The position numbers and the translations under genes are program-made. Shown here one piece after another: positions 25,152-42,500 of a stretch of DNA of 64,000 nt; the first letter of the stretch is position 1; every line of letters starts with the position of its first letter. The stretch spans positions 7,536,964 to 7,600,963 of the forward strand of contig OZ025239.1 of assembly GCA_964019155.1 (NCBI GenBank). The letters run 5' to 3'. Under the pieces are notes generated by a model. The model had not been told where the DNA came from and made no database searches. It saw only the letters and a list, made by a program, of their open reading frames with translations. The stretch is from Osedax fenrisi. Its lineage: Eukaryota > Annelida > Polychaeta > Sabellida > Siboglinidae.

Positions 25152-26525
25152 GTTAGTATCACGTGACGCACCGGTGACGTGCTTAACGCCGTACGTTGTC
25201 ACCAGTCGAACACTAGTCGTGTACACATTCTATTGATTCTTAATTTATAAATATATTACGGTATATTCGATATAACGAATGTTATATAATATTGTGTACT
25301 AAATGGATTATAGATAATTATATATCCTTAGAATATTTTAAAACCGCGCATTAATTAAGAATTAAGCGTATTTTTACGATGAAAACTGTTCAACTCGTGA
25401 CGAAGTATAGGTGTTAAGCACGTTACATCGACACATTACCGGGACATGCGCACTCGTATCTCTCTCTGCGCATGCGCAAAGTGTACCAGTGTATCATTAA
25501 TGAACTATATGCTCAGACTCTCGTACAATAAGCAACAGTTGTACTCATTACTTATCTCTTTATTTCCACTTTAATGTAGACTATACTCGTAGGTTAATCA
25601 AGGGTAAACCCTCTTTTCGAACATAGATTACACGATAATCGCTGGTACTCTCCTTCTTCGAGTGAAACTTGTATCGCTTTGTCTGTACTCAATAAACTAG
25701 TTTTAATTCAATTCGTGTTATTGTATTATTAATAATGTCTATATCACCATCGTCTATAACACCTATTTTCTCCGGTGCGCTCCTCTTTCAGTATATTACC
25801 AGCAGCGTATAGCTTACATGTTTATACCATTGTAATAACCTACGTATTATATCATAGTATGCGCTATAACGTAATGTTATATAATATTGTGTACTGAATT
25901 ATCTTTAAATCATCTTAACGCTTATTACTTCACGATTGTCTATAATTAATTACTAAATATTAGTTATCAATAACATCATTAACGTTAATAATATATTAAT
26001 ATGTTAATTTGTTAATCATAGCGTATCATAATTATAAATTACATATTATCAGTGACATATTAATTATCACTATATATATATCATTGGTGACGTAATAAAT
26101 TGATGTTAATTGTATGGCCTATTTTAATAATAATTATTGGATAGGTATTATTAATAATATTATATAATACCGGCATATAAAACCGTAATGCTTAATTACC
26201 CGTCCATATAAAATATAGTTAATATGTATGCAATAATGATATGTATACAATAATGATATGTATGCAATAATATATTACTGTAGTCATATTGCACAATGTA
26301 AGCTAAGTCCTAAGACGTGTAAAATACAAGGATGTGTTGTGATGTGTAAGATACACAGAATACCACAGATCAGAACATATGTATCACATCATGTATCTGT
26401 ATGATATTAATCCGGTCACTAAGTCACGTCATACTTTATATTGACATGCAATGTATACCATAGTACAGACTGCAGTGATATAATCGCATTAAGTATGTCA
26501 ACACCACTCCAATCATAACTACCAT

Positions 26526-26528
<3 letters not shown>
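25152..26528. other. Intron 3 first part, no gene seen
   Basis: Mixed sequence. It contains a perfect TGCGCATGCGCA at 25467-25478, the palindromic consensus of NRF-1-type factors, and a related CGCGCATGCGCAT at about 24961, upstream of exon 3. Otherwise AT-rich with no exon-like frame. Confidence 0.55.
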
Positions 26529-31140
<4,612 letters not shown>

Positions 31141-31155
31141 TCACCACCGCTACAG

Positions 31156-31252
31156 ATATAGTAAACTGATGTCTACGGAAAGAGCCATCGCCATAATAGT
31201 CGCCATGTGGACATTATCTTTGGTGACCTTCGTAGCTCCCATGGCAACCAAG
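31156..31252 (+). CDS. GPCR exon 4: second loop and TM4
   Basis: 97 nt, entry phase 2, exit phase 0. The acceptor is CGCTACAG, with only 15 nt between it and the (TAC)n tract; the donor is GTTATC at 31253. It encodes YSKLMSTERA of the second intracellular loop and TM4 AIIVAMWTLSLVTFVAP, with the conserved Trp136, ending ATK. Confidence 0.9.
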
Positions 31253-32400
31253 GTTATCAAAACGTCATCAATTATTTATTATTATATTCTTTAAAGGGAA
31301 TTAACACGTTTTAGAAATTATATTAAATAACACATCATATGTATATATTACGTAGTATATAATTTGCTACTATATAATACATATGTACACTACACTGATA
31401 AACGTGATTACATGCATTAATATCTGTCGTATACTTCACACTATTATAACTATACTTATATTTACTTGCGATGTCAATAGTTCACTAGTTTCATATCAAA
31501 TTAACGTACATGTGTTAAATTGAGTGAAAAGTTCAAAGTTCATGTTCCGCCCTTCATGATGACCATAGTCTATAGGAGTTTAAAGTTAAATTGAACGCTG
31601 ATATTTCTTAGAATACACTACTATATAACGTGTATAACTCGTGCGTTTAATGACCTAAACTATGACGTCACTATTGCAATGATTGTCTAATTATCTCATT
31701 GTAGTCAGGGTAGACATATCTAATACATATGGAACCATGATTCATCTTATTCCAGCAATTCTATTTATTTTCTATTAAATTTTAACTTAATATATTTGAT
31801 TAAATACTCGAGTATACTTTTGAGCCTACTCTTGTGATATATACCCTTCTGAGTTCACAAAATACGGATATGTGTTGTTATTATTTCAATTAAATTGTTC
31901 ACATAATACAATGTTACTTAAATACATTGACTCAGTTAATATAATTTACTAAATAATTTAATATAATTAGCATAATTTATTAAATTCAATATATATTTAA
32001 TTTTTAGATTTAAGATATTTAATTGTAATTTTCTTAAATAATATACTTAAATAATAACCTAATCAATCTAAATATATTTGTTTATATGTTATTCTCCATG
32101 TTATCCAGTGTGTTATTCTATACTGAAAAATACACTGATTAAAACAGACGTTATACATTTATTTTCATCTTACTATTCCGTAAATATCATTGACTCTATA
32201 ATATAGTTATATCATATATCATATATCGGTAGGATATATTATAGTATATTATCTATGTTTATTGCATTTATTTATATCAGTGTAATGTGTAGTATATATA
32301 TATATATTATTTAAAATCTTAAATTATAATTAATATTGTATGAATTTATTTACATATGTCACTAGTAGTGACTCACTGCATTAAATTAATTGTTGCTATT
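31253..32400. other. Intron 4, no gene seen
   Basis: AT-rich without long repeats or a coding frame. Confidence 0.65.
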
Positions 32401-32403
32401 CGC

Positions 32404-32500
32404 TAGGATTACCTATAATGTTTCGTGGTACACTCGCTAGGTTTCCTGGTACACTCGCTAGGTTTCCTGGTATACTCGCTAGATTTCGTGGTATTTCACG
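32404..32500. repeat. 21-bp tandem repeat, about four copies
   Basis: Units of the form CGCTAGGTTTCCTGGTACAC (21 bp with the final T) recur with small changes, about 90 bp upstream of exon 5. Confidence 0.85.
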
Positions 32501-32587
32501 TGTATCGCGGCGGCCGATATCTAAGATTCAAACGACGACGACAACAACAACACTAAAAACGCTGATAACAACTATCGCCACATACAG

Positions 32588-32686
32588 GACGACTACATGT
32601 ACTACAAGTACTCGACAAGTACCCGGATGTGCGGACTTCAGTGGGAATATCCCATCTATTGCATAGTCACCGGACTTTATATACCG
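32588..32686 (+). CDS. GPCR exon 5: second extracellular loop and TM5 start
   Basis: 99 nt, phase 0 on both sides. The acceptor is GCCACATACAG, weak in pyrimidines but with CTGAT 22 nt or so upstream as a branch-point candidate. The donor is GTTAGT at 32687. It encodes DDYMYYKYSTSTRMCGLQ, with the loop cysteine Cys165, then YPIYCIVTGLYIP, the first half of TM5. The start is the least certain splice site of the gene, but phase and loop length fit. Confidence 0.8.
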
Positions 32687-33061
32687 GTTAGTCGAATACA
32701 GGGGGGAAGAGGAGAAGGAGAGGAGGGGAGAGTAGGGGATAGAAGGGATCTATACCTTATATGGGTGTACCATATTGGGTAGTCAGATCCAAGGTTTGGA
32801 AGATGAGGGATGATGGAAGAAGTGAAAAGTGGATAATGGAGGGTAAAGGGTATACGGGAAAATATATTATTGAGCTCACAATTCTAGGATATTACTCTTT
32901 TATTGATGTATCTAATTATACTCTATTGCGTAATAAATATCTATGCGTTCATTATAGGTCATGTCCTTGGGAGTGAGTTGTTAATTATTCAACGAGTAAT
33001 TATGCGATCATTCAACTACTATATATGTAATAGACCTTGCAATATAGACAAACTTACTTAC

Positions 33062-33099
<38 letters not shown>

Positions 33100-33224
33100 G
33101 CATATATTCCGTATATAGGTCCATTATTATGTTCCGTTTATGTTTGTAGCATAGTATCGTATGTGTATACACCATTACAATACTCTTTTAAATACACGGA
33201 ATAATCAAGATTGTGAGATAGTTT

Positions 33225-33281
<57 letters not shown>

Positions 33282-33412
33282 AACTTATAATATTGCCACA
33301 TGATGGTCTTCATCATGCTTAATACAATATGTATTTTAGCATTTTAATAATATATTTAAATAAACTTAGGTTATTCGTTCGTGTATATGTCTATGTATGG
33401 GTATATATATAC

Positions 33413-33465
<53 letters not shown>

Positions 33466-33866
33466 TGCGTGTGCGTGTTAATGCGTTTAGAAAATAAGGC
33501 ATAAAAGTGAAGTGTTATTTGAATGTTGACCCTTAATAGGTTACTTGTCAGTAGGGTAGAGAGTATCGTCAGTATTTCTTCGAGAGAATAGCATTACACG
33601 TGTACGCTTTTGATAAATAAATGTTTCTAATGTCCGTCCTATATTAATTATATTAAATATGTTTGCGTGCGTGTGCGCGCGCCTGTATGCGCGAGTATGC
33701 GTGTGTTCGTCCGCGAATATATCACGGCCGCTATCGCTACTCGAATATCTCAAATATCCATCTTGGATTATGTTAACAATGACGATCACTACATACGCAC
33801 ACCGCGCACACACACCGCACACCGCACACAAGTGCGCGCACACTACATCCAGGCACGCGCTCGCAG

Positions 33867-33975
33867 GTAGCTTCCGGTGTGGTTATCGTGTTCACGGTGG
33901 TGCGCATCCGAAGAGCGCTGTTGTCCGGTGCGAGGTGCGAGGCGATCACTAAACGCTTGGCGATGAACAAAAGAG
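33867..33975 (+). CDS. GPCR exon 6: TM5 end and third intracellular loop
   Basis: 109 nt, entry phase 0, exit phase 1. The acceptor is CGCTCGCAG and the donor GTAATT at 33976. It encodes VASGVVIVFTVVRIRRALLS, the cytoplasmic half of TM5, and a short basic loop RCEAITKRLAMNKR. It is GC- and CpG-rich compared with its flanks. Confidence 0.88.
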
Positions 33976-35183
33976 GTAATTATAGCAATATTCACTTGTA
34001 CTATTACGTCATTGTTCACTTGTATTATTGCGTCACAATTAACTATTGCATCACTATGCTGTATGACTCGTATATAATTATGTACATTATGGAAATATCG
34101 GATTATGAATACTATATGTTGTTTTATATATTAATATGTATATATTATTTTGAAATACATGACGAAAGGTAACAATTAGGTACGTACGCCATTATACATT
34201 ACATTACCTTATATTCTAATAAGTAATGTATGAATATAATTAATTAGTTAGCTGATCTAATGGGTATAGTAATAGAAATGGTTATCGTTACATAGGAAAG
34301 TTTATTGAGTTAATAATATGCGAAATAAAACAATGAGAACGATGAATGAAATAGAAACAATACATAGATTATTAATCAGACAACAATAGAATATATGACC
34401 TATTGTTGAAAAGAGATGACGATTAATGTTATTTGTAACAGTATTTTGGAACTTAATTATAAAATACCGTCTCACTTTTACTATACCTAAGTACTAGGTT
34501 AATATTCGGCATGTGACGGTTTCCATACTATGACACGTGACATGTGACATGTGACATACATGACGATAACGATACAAATCACCAGCTACAAATGTGCACA
34601 GATAAGAAGATCACATTCATACTACCTCAGTAGCCAATATCAGATTATTTACTTTAATCACGAAATGGTAACCGACAAATCTATCTAATTATATCGATGC
34701 ATAATCATGAATTGTGTTGTTGAATTGTGAAAAGTATAAAGTTTCCTGGTCGCTTTTCTTTAATACATTCACATCTATATATGTGTTAGATGGAATCATT
34801 AATATAAGAAAGACTTGCAATATATTAGTCCATTAAATACTAGAGAATAATTAGGGATTTAGTTTAAAATAAAAGTACATTTAGATCTAGATTTATTTAT
34901 ATTATACACTTTAGCCATTCTACTAGAGTTTGAAATATGATAATATAGATTAAGATGTGAATCGATAGTAGTACATGTGTATGTTGACTTTATTATAAAG
35001 AGGAATGGTGAGTAGATGAAGAGAAGATTGAATTTAAATTTAGTTAGAAATATTGAGTCAGTTTTTTTTGTAATATTAAGTACATTCGTTGAGAGACCAT
35101 GAATTATTGAACCATGCATTTCAAATTATCATTGATATTTAATTATATTTTTATTAAGTTATAATATAAATTTATATATCAAT

Positions 35184-35236
<53 letters not shown>

Positions 35237-35502
35237 TTCAGAGTTGGCTGAATTCCTAGATGAATGAACAATCAAAAGCTTGTCGAGTGATTCACCTATT
35301 TAAATATATTAGGATTACTTACGACCTACAATTAGTTACATTTCATAAAACAAATAGAATATAATAATATAGTTTTAAAAAAATATAAATTTAAATAAAA
35401 TCATTAAATGATTAAAACTTATAAACCCTTAAATACATAGTAAATGAATCATAAAGCGAATACCTCAAACGTATATAATATATTTTAATTATCCACTCAA
35501 TT

Positions 35503-35597
<95 letters not shown>

Positions 35598-35743
35598 CTA
35601 TATATGTATATTGATATATAAATATATATTATATATAAACACTTAATTAATAAACTAATACGTAATAAGTAAAGGTATTACATAATAACCATTACGTCAT
35701 ACATATAATCCACTTACATCCTATAATCCCAACTGTCACGCAG
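33976..35743. other. Intron 6, no gene seen
   Basis: AT-rich. Contains CATGTGACATGTGACATG near 34534-34560 and (AT)n tracts at about 35191-35229 and 35515-35590. No coding signal. Confidence 0.65.
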
Positions 35744-35890
35744 TATTTTGGAAATTAGTGTTGGCGTCGATAGGTTTCTTTGTCTGTTGGACACCTTACG
35801 TAACGATTGTATACGTGGAGGCGTTTTCGCGGCTGTCAATCAACTCGCTGGTGAAGTTCTACGCGGTTTGGCTGGCGAATTCCAACAGTT
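35744..35890 (+). CDS. GPCR exon 7: TM6 and TM7
   Basis: 147 nt, entry phase 1, exit phase 1. The acceptor is CTGTCACGCAG and the donor GTTAGT at 35891. It encodes FWKLVLASIGFFVCWTPYV with the CWTP toggle motif (234-237), then loop residues EAFSRLSINSLVK, then TM7 FYAVWLANSNS. The split codon T+AT gives Tyr269. Confidence 0.93.
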
Positions 35891-35897
35891 GTTAGTA

Positions 35898-36020
35898 TAG
35901 GCCTGTGTAGGCCTGTGTAGGTATGTGCAGGTATGTGTAGGTCTGTGTAGGTATGTGTAGGTCTGTGTAGGTATGTGTAGGTCTGTGTATGTATGTGTAG
36001 GTCTGTGTAGGTATGTATCG
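35898..36020 (+). repeat. 10-bp tandem repeat (GTGTAGGTAT/GTGTAGGTCT)
   Basis: About twelve 10-bp units begin within 10 nt of the exon 7 donor. Many contain AGGTATGT, which itself matches a 5' splice site. The last unit fades into unique sequence near 36020. Confidence 0.9.
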
Positions 36021-36154
36021 AATATGATCTCCGTTTTTTTTATTACGATTAATGAGGTAAACTTTAAAATACTCGTTTCGGTATTTCGCACACATGGTAT
36101 GTAATAATGTACATGATAAATTAACATGAAGAATGAACATATATTATATATGCT

Positions 36155-36225
<71 letters not shown>

Positions 36226-36905
36226 TAGTTGTTATTATAATTTTACATTATATAGAATATACATTTAAAAATACATTTAAAATATTTTAAATTTGACCTC
36301 GAAAATCGTAATCAAAACAAACGTGGCCATATTCGATATTCTCCAGCGTGTACAATGTACGACATTGTACGACGTGTACGTGTACTAGTTTGTCACGTGT
36401 ACCTACCTGTAATAGTTTGTCACGTGACACGGTACCACGTGATGACCACGTGATGACCACGAGGTTAATTAATTTCGTTATCAGTTATTAATTTCGACCA
36501 CTTATTTTTATATGGATGTCATAACTACAACATGTCAGTGATTACCTAATAATAATAATACTAATAATAATATAGTATGTAATAGTATACTAAATATGAG
36601 ATCATTATATAAATAGGTTATTATAGTTGTTTATATAGGGTATTAATATGTTATATTAGATACAGTTTAATGTAATATATTACATCATCGATATAAAATA
36701 TCAATACATATAACGAGGGTACTTTTACGTGGGGTTTACCTACACGGTCATTCGTTATCAAATAGTGATTGTTTGAATTTAATAGAAGATAGAAATTAAC
36801 AATTAATGAATTAAAATCGATAATTAGGTAAATATATAGATAGTATATATATATTTAAATAGGTTAATTTATTATTTGTTCATACATAGTATTATTTATA
36901 TATTA

Positions 36906-36940
<35 letters not shown>

Positions 36941-38364
36941 ATATTTTATATATTTGTAAAGCTATATAACACATGTCAACAATTGTTATACTCGGTTATC
37001 GATAATAGGTCATACATTTCCTTGACTGCATTGCCTTGCCATGAGTACATTCATCACGGACATACTGATAATTATTCAACAACTATCATTAGTGATATAA
37101 TACTATAGTCTTATAGTATATTATATATTATATTTATATTTGTATACTATATATTATATATATATTATATATTGGTGTATAGTATATACAAATATATATA
37201 GTATCATTAACTATTAAGCGAATATAATGGAATATTTGATCTGAAACAGATATATTTAGTAAACAAAGCTAAAGAACAAAACGCGACATAACTCGACACC
37301 TATTGTAAACTTATCTATCGTAATTGTTCATCTAAATAAACGATACTGCTGTAGTCGATGTGATACTAGACGATTCAATTGGCATAATGCACATCATCTT
37401 TATAGTGGGTATATTTTAATATATGTATATACACTATAAGTAAATACCAGCCTACCTGGAATTCTATTGTCAACAGTTCAGTCAACGGTTCTACGATGTA
37501 ACTGACTTTATTTTAAAATACATTTTAATATTTCTCTAATTTTTTAGTTTTTCTAATTATATTACCGTTTACTTATCATTATTTACCTATTATCAACACT
37601 TTATTTTTGTAAATAATATTTTACTTTAGTTTATGTTATATATTGTATAGTATTAACCATTTATATGCTATCATATATTACATGTATGTGACCTTTGTTT
37701 AACAATGGTGGATTAGTATATAAACTATATTTTATTCTTAAACTTATTTTGTACTAGCTAAATATCAGTAGATTTTTGTTAAACAATTTTAATAGTTTAA
37801 TATGTAGTTGATTCTTATTTTATTATGTAATTTGATCAGTTTATTTTCATATAATGTCAAACACATATGCATCTGTTTGTTATTGTATGATGTATTGGTT
37901 TCATATGTTTATTAGTTCCTATATATAACATATGTTTCGCTGTTATTTTTAAATATACATATTTCGTTAATTTCTGACAGTTTCGAACATATAAATATAT
38001 ACATGTAAATAAGTCTATAAACATATGTATTTTATGTATAAACATAGGTGTTTAACTCCTATTCTGATATTATATATTAGTGTTGACTATAGTTTTAAAT
38101 CTTAGATCTAAAATAGAAATATGTCATTGTTCTATTTTGTTCTGTTCGGTTAGATTTACTTCGGTGAGGTTTTAAACTATTCTATTAATAGACTATACTC
38201 AAGATATGCATTATTGTGATTTCATTTATAGCCGTTTTATTTTAAATAGGTATCGATTAATTTATATTTATTTATAAATAACCTATAGATACGGTTAAGG
38301 GTAGGTGCCACATCTGTTCTATACATAGATTTTGATATGTATTTAATAGGAAAAATAGTTGTCT
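36021..38364. other. Intron 7 first part, no gene seen
   Basis: AT-rich, with (AT)n at about 36158-36222 and 36910-36937. There is a group of CACGTG motifs at about 36395-36455 (TCACGTGTAC, TCACGTGACA, CCACGTGATG twice). No exon found. Confidence 0.6.
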
Positions 38365-38372
38365 ACTAAAAG

Positions 38373-39672
38373 CAGGGTTCCATTATTTTCGGTAAAAACC
38401 TGTTTTTACCGGGCAAAAATGGCAAAAAGCGGTAAAAACCTATCTCTAACATGTTAATTTACGGTAATTACCGGTAAAAACCTAGTACTCATAAAATATA
38501 ATACCTTTAAAAAAAATGTATATTGAAATTTAAAGTAATATTGATTCATTTATATATAAATGTTATGGCTAATTAATCTAGCAGATTTATTTGAAAATTT
38601 GTCAACATTTGTCTGCTTTATTATGCCATTTATATTACATTTATTATTTTAAATCCAACTGGATTTTGAGGTCTGCCACCCTTATATTGTAAAATTAACA
38701 AGTTGATGTAATTGGATATATTTTATAAATGAAATAAAATCATACTGTGTTATATATTCATAAAATTACACAATGAAAATATTACTAAATAGTTATACAG
38801 TATTGTAAACAATATTTGTAAAATCTATATTTAATTTCATATATATAAAAATAAATATTCTATTCAGTATTTATATATACATATAATTAACAATATATAT
38901 AGATATATTTAATATATTTAATTAAATATCATGGTATAAAATCAAATAATGAATACATTAAAATAATTTCTCAATGAAAATATTATTAGTTCTATTGTTT
39001 AATATATATATTATTTTTTACAATATTAAGCCCATGTCACACCGAAAAAGTTGGCCGTTTTTTCACCGATATCGTACGGATTTTTCTTTCTCTCTCTGTG
39101 CTACACCCCTACCGATATATAACCAATATATCATCGATATCGTGACAATATCACTATTCATCATTTCGAGATATCTCTAAATATTTAACTATTTCTCGAC
39201 GATTTCGTTACTGCGCATATCGGTGAAAAATCGCTCGCTTTATTTGGTGTGAATGGGCTTTCCTTTTACTAATGCAAAAATAAATATATTATTATATTCA
39301 ATATTTTATATATATATATATTGACTTATTTATTTTAAAATTGTTTTCTTTATATAGAGTAAAAAATTAATAAAGGTTTTTTTTTAATATAAAAAATCTT
39401 ATAATATTGAATTTAATGTAGTATTATTTAACTTTATAATTGTATATTATCTATTAATTAAATATAAAATCTATAAATAATATATAATTGTAAATTATAT
39501 AGACACTAGTAGGTTTAATATAATATAGATAATATTATATTTAATTATATAGACAACACTAGGTTTTTACCATGGTAAAAACCTGTTTTTACCGGACAGG
39601 TTATTACCGGTTATTACCGCGGTTATTATCATAGGCGGTAATAACCTATGGACCATAGGCTATGGAACACTG
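38373..39672. mobile_element. Non-autonomous hAT-type element, 1300 bp
   Basis: Terminal inverted repeats CAGGGTTCCAT and ATGGAACACTG bound exactly 1300 bp, flanked by a perfect 8-bp duplication ACTAAAAG (38365-38372 and 39673-39680), the hAT hallmark. Subterminal regions repeat GGTAAAAACC and GGTAATAACC on both sides. I find no transposase frame. It carries a nested foldback element at 39029-39259. Sited in GPCR intron 7. Confidence 0.88.
39029..39259. mobile_element. MITE nested in the hAT element
   Basis: Inverted ends AGCCCATGTCACACCGAAAA and (reverse complement) AGCCCATTCACACCAAATAA, with matching inner TTTTTCACCGATAT. No open frame of substance. The target duplication is unclear because AAG/CTT can be read as part of the terminal repeat. 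Confidence 0.72.
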
Positions 39673-39680
39673 ACTAAAAG

Positions 39681-40920
39681 TGTATTAACTTTTTAAAAAT
39701 GTATATATTCAATGCAATATTTAAATTAATGATAGATGTTATATTGATCTATAATAATTGCCTTTGTATAGCATATACAATAAATTGTTTAATATAAATT
39801 ATATGTAACTAATACATTATTATTATTTTGAAAATAAAATATAAAATTATGAATATTTTGAATGTTGATTATTATTTATTTTTTTAAACTCAAATACCAT
39901 GTAGCTATATATATTCTAAATTACCTGAACATTGTAATTAATGTTAGCATTATTGAAGGACTTAATAGTATTTGAATGAGTGAAATTAGTAAAAATAAGT
40001 AAAATGATTCTTAAGATTTACAATATAATTAATATATTGTATTAAATATATTAATATTATTATTATGACATATATATACAGACGATAATTTATCATATTA
40101 TGTTATTATAAATAAATACTCATTTATGAATATTACACAATAAAAGGTATATATAATATTTTTTATTTTAGTTTTTAAAATTCTAAAACTAACTTAAATT
40201 CATTAAATTATGACGATTTTTGATTTTTAATATTTTTAAAATTATTATTATAAGATATTTAATTGATTTACTTTCTTATGTGTTTATTTTATAGTTATAT
40301 TTTATGTTAAAACATGATTTTATACCATTTTAAAGATAATATTATATACAAAAAAATTTTAAACACAAATTTGTTTTCTCACTTTCAGAGGTAGCACATA
40401 TCCTTAATTACATAGAATGTAATAGAATACTATAATACTATATAGCACTACTATATATAGCACTACCATACTATATAGAATACTATAATACTATATAGCA
40501 CGTATGTAACAATGTTATTCATTTGACTAAATTCCTTTAAGGCTTAAGTTAGTAAAATGGATCGACAATGATAAATTTAGTTAAATAAAATTGTAGAAAT
40601 TGACTAAGAAATATTTAAATTAAAAAATAATACCGTGCTTAGCGTCTAGGCCATATAGTCTAAATCGTGACCTATAGGTCAAGTCCATTCCAGCGTTCGT
40701 TATATTTGTGTTATTTTTAGTATATCACAGGATAATTATATGATTATTTTAACCATATATATTAGTTACTATATTGTTTATATTATGAATAGATATTCTT
40801 TATATATAATATATAAAATATGTATACAGTAATCTACAAAATGAATTTGATAATTATTCTATTTTAATAAGACAATTATTTATGTTTATTCTTGCTATAA
40901 TTAATGTATAATATATATAC

Positions 40921-40955
<35 letters not shown>

Positions 40956-41588
40956 GTATATTATGAAAATGAGTGATTGCTTAAAATTAAAATTATGATG
41001 TTCTATTTACAAAGAAAAAATATTGGTTAAAATAAATAAATAAATTGCATTTGATATGGGTTGTTAGCAACAACTTGTTACTAATACTTTCTAGTCACTA
41101 CATCATGATTAGAAATAGCCAATTCCTTATAAAAAATAACTTTGTTTCGTTACATTTATATATAAAAATATACATTAGTCAGTAGACTAATATGTTGTTC
41201 TGTGTAAGTATTTAGAATAGTAATAGGTTATTAGTACTACTATATTATTAGTAATATATGTATTGCTTATTATATTTTTTTAAATCTAATGCCTAAATAT
41301 ATATATGCCTATATGTGTTTTAATAATGATTTAATACTATTATATTATAAATATGTATTATACTTATTCGCCACCCTTTCTAAAACCCCGCGAAGTATGG
41401 ACACTAATTAATATTTTGTAAACAATTATAATTATAATTATATCCTTATTTATATGTATCTTTTAACATATAAATATGTTTAGATTATTATATTTTTAAT
41501 ATATTTAATAAGTAATATATATATATATATATAATTCTATTTAACGATATCGTTTGTTTATATTTAGATTAAACTATAATATTTTCAG
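39681..41588. other. Intron 7 last part, no gene seen
   Basis: Very AT-rich, with TATAGCACTAC-type short repeats at about 40425-40500 and (AT)n at about 40927-40951. No coding signal before the exon 8 acceptor. Confidence 0.65.
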
Positions 41589-41779
41589 ATTTAAACATAT
41601 TCATCTACTCGACGACCAACGATGGTTTCAGACGAGAATTATTCAACATTCTATACTGTCGTCGAAGAACGTCGTTGAATAATAACCAGCTCTCGTATTC
41701 CCAAAGATTTGAGCACGAAGCACCGGATTCTTTGGCGAATATATCGGCGGAATTCAACTCAAAATATACTTCACCCTGA
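41589..41779 (+). CDS. GPCR exon 8: TM7 end and C-terminal tail
   Basis: 191 nt, entry phase 1, ending in TGA at 41777-41779. The acceptor is AATATTTTCAG. It encodes LNIFIYSTTNDGFRRELF, the end of TM7 and helix 8, with NIFIY where NPxxY is usual. Then come Cys292 (possible palmitoylation), basic RRRT, and a roughly 40-residue tail with Ser/Thr sites. An AATAAA at 41998-42003 is a candidate polyadenylation signal. Confidence 0.92.
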
Positions 41780-42500
41780 ATAATAATCTATAGCACCAAT
41801 ACTCACGGTATTAATTATTAACATATATATATATATATATAATTTATGATGTCATATGGATTGTAAAATACATCGTATATACATCTGTAGACTGCTAAAA
41901 AGAGTTGTTTTCAATATTATTTATGGAACATATTTTTATATTTAATTTAATCTCGAAACCAAGTATAGTGATTTGAGGTATCATGGCGGGTCACATGAAT
42001 AAATGTATTATTTGTATTATTTTATTTAAAATCAACCTATAAACAATGAATTAAAGTGAATTATAAATACATAAAACATAGGTTATACAAAAATCATATA
42101 ATAATTTTATTTCTAGGAATGTTATAATATTATTTTTTAATAATATAAAGACATATTTTTAATAAATATTTAAAAATAATATTAGTTAATTACTTGATTA
42201 TAACTAATTCAAAAATAATAATTATTACGGAAATTGATTGCAATGTTATTATTTACAAATTATATTCAATTAATAAATTAAGTTAATAAAGCCATACGGA
42301 AAAGTGATCCGATACTAACTTATAATCAAGGACATAATTTCCTTTCTATAATCTATAGAATCGAAATATTTCTAAATTAAACTTATAATTCTATAAACTA
42401 TTTAGACTATATATATTGTCAAGGATCTTTAATAACTATATAGGATACCTATGTCGGTCATTATGTATAATGTACACATAATATATATGCTTACTTGTGC
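41780..42500. other. Intergenic, AT-rich, no gene seen
   Basis: 3' flank of the GPCR gene, with a short (AT)n at about 41823-41840. No open frame or repeat family recognised. Confidence 0.6.

Noticed and set aside
33541..34172. Overlapping open frames of 60-100 residues around GPCR exon 6
   Set aside because: They are other-frame shadows of the (GT/GC) tract and exon 6; only the frame with TM5 and the basic loop is splice-bounded.
35840..36140. Minus-strand T-Y-T-H-R-P repeat frames
   Set aside because: Reverse readings of the 10-bp repeat after GPCR exon 7.
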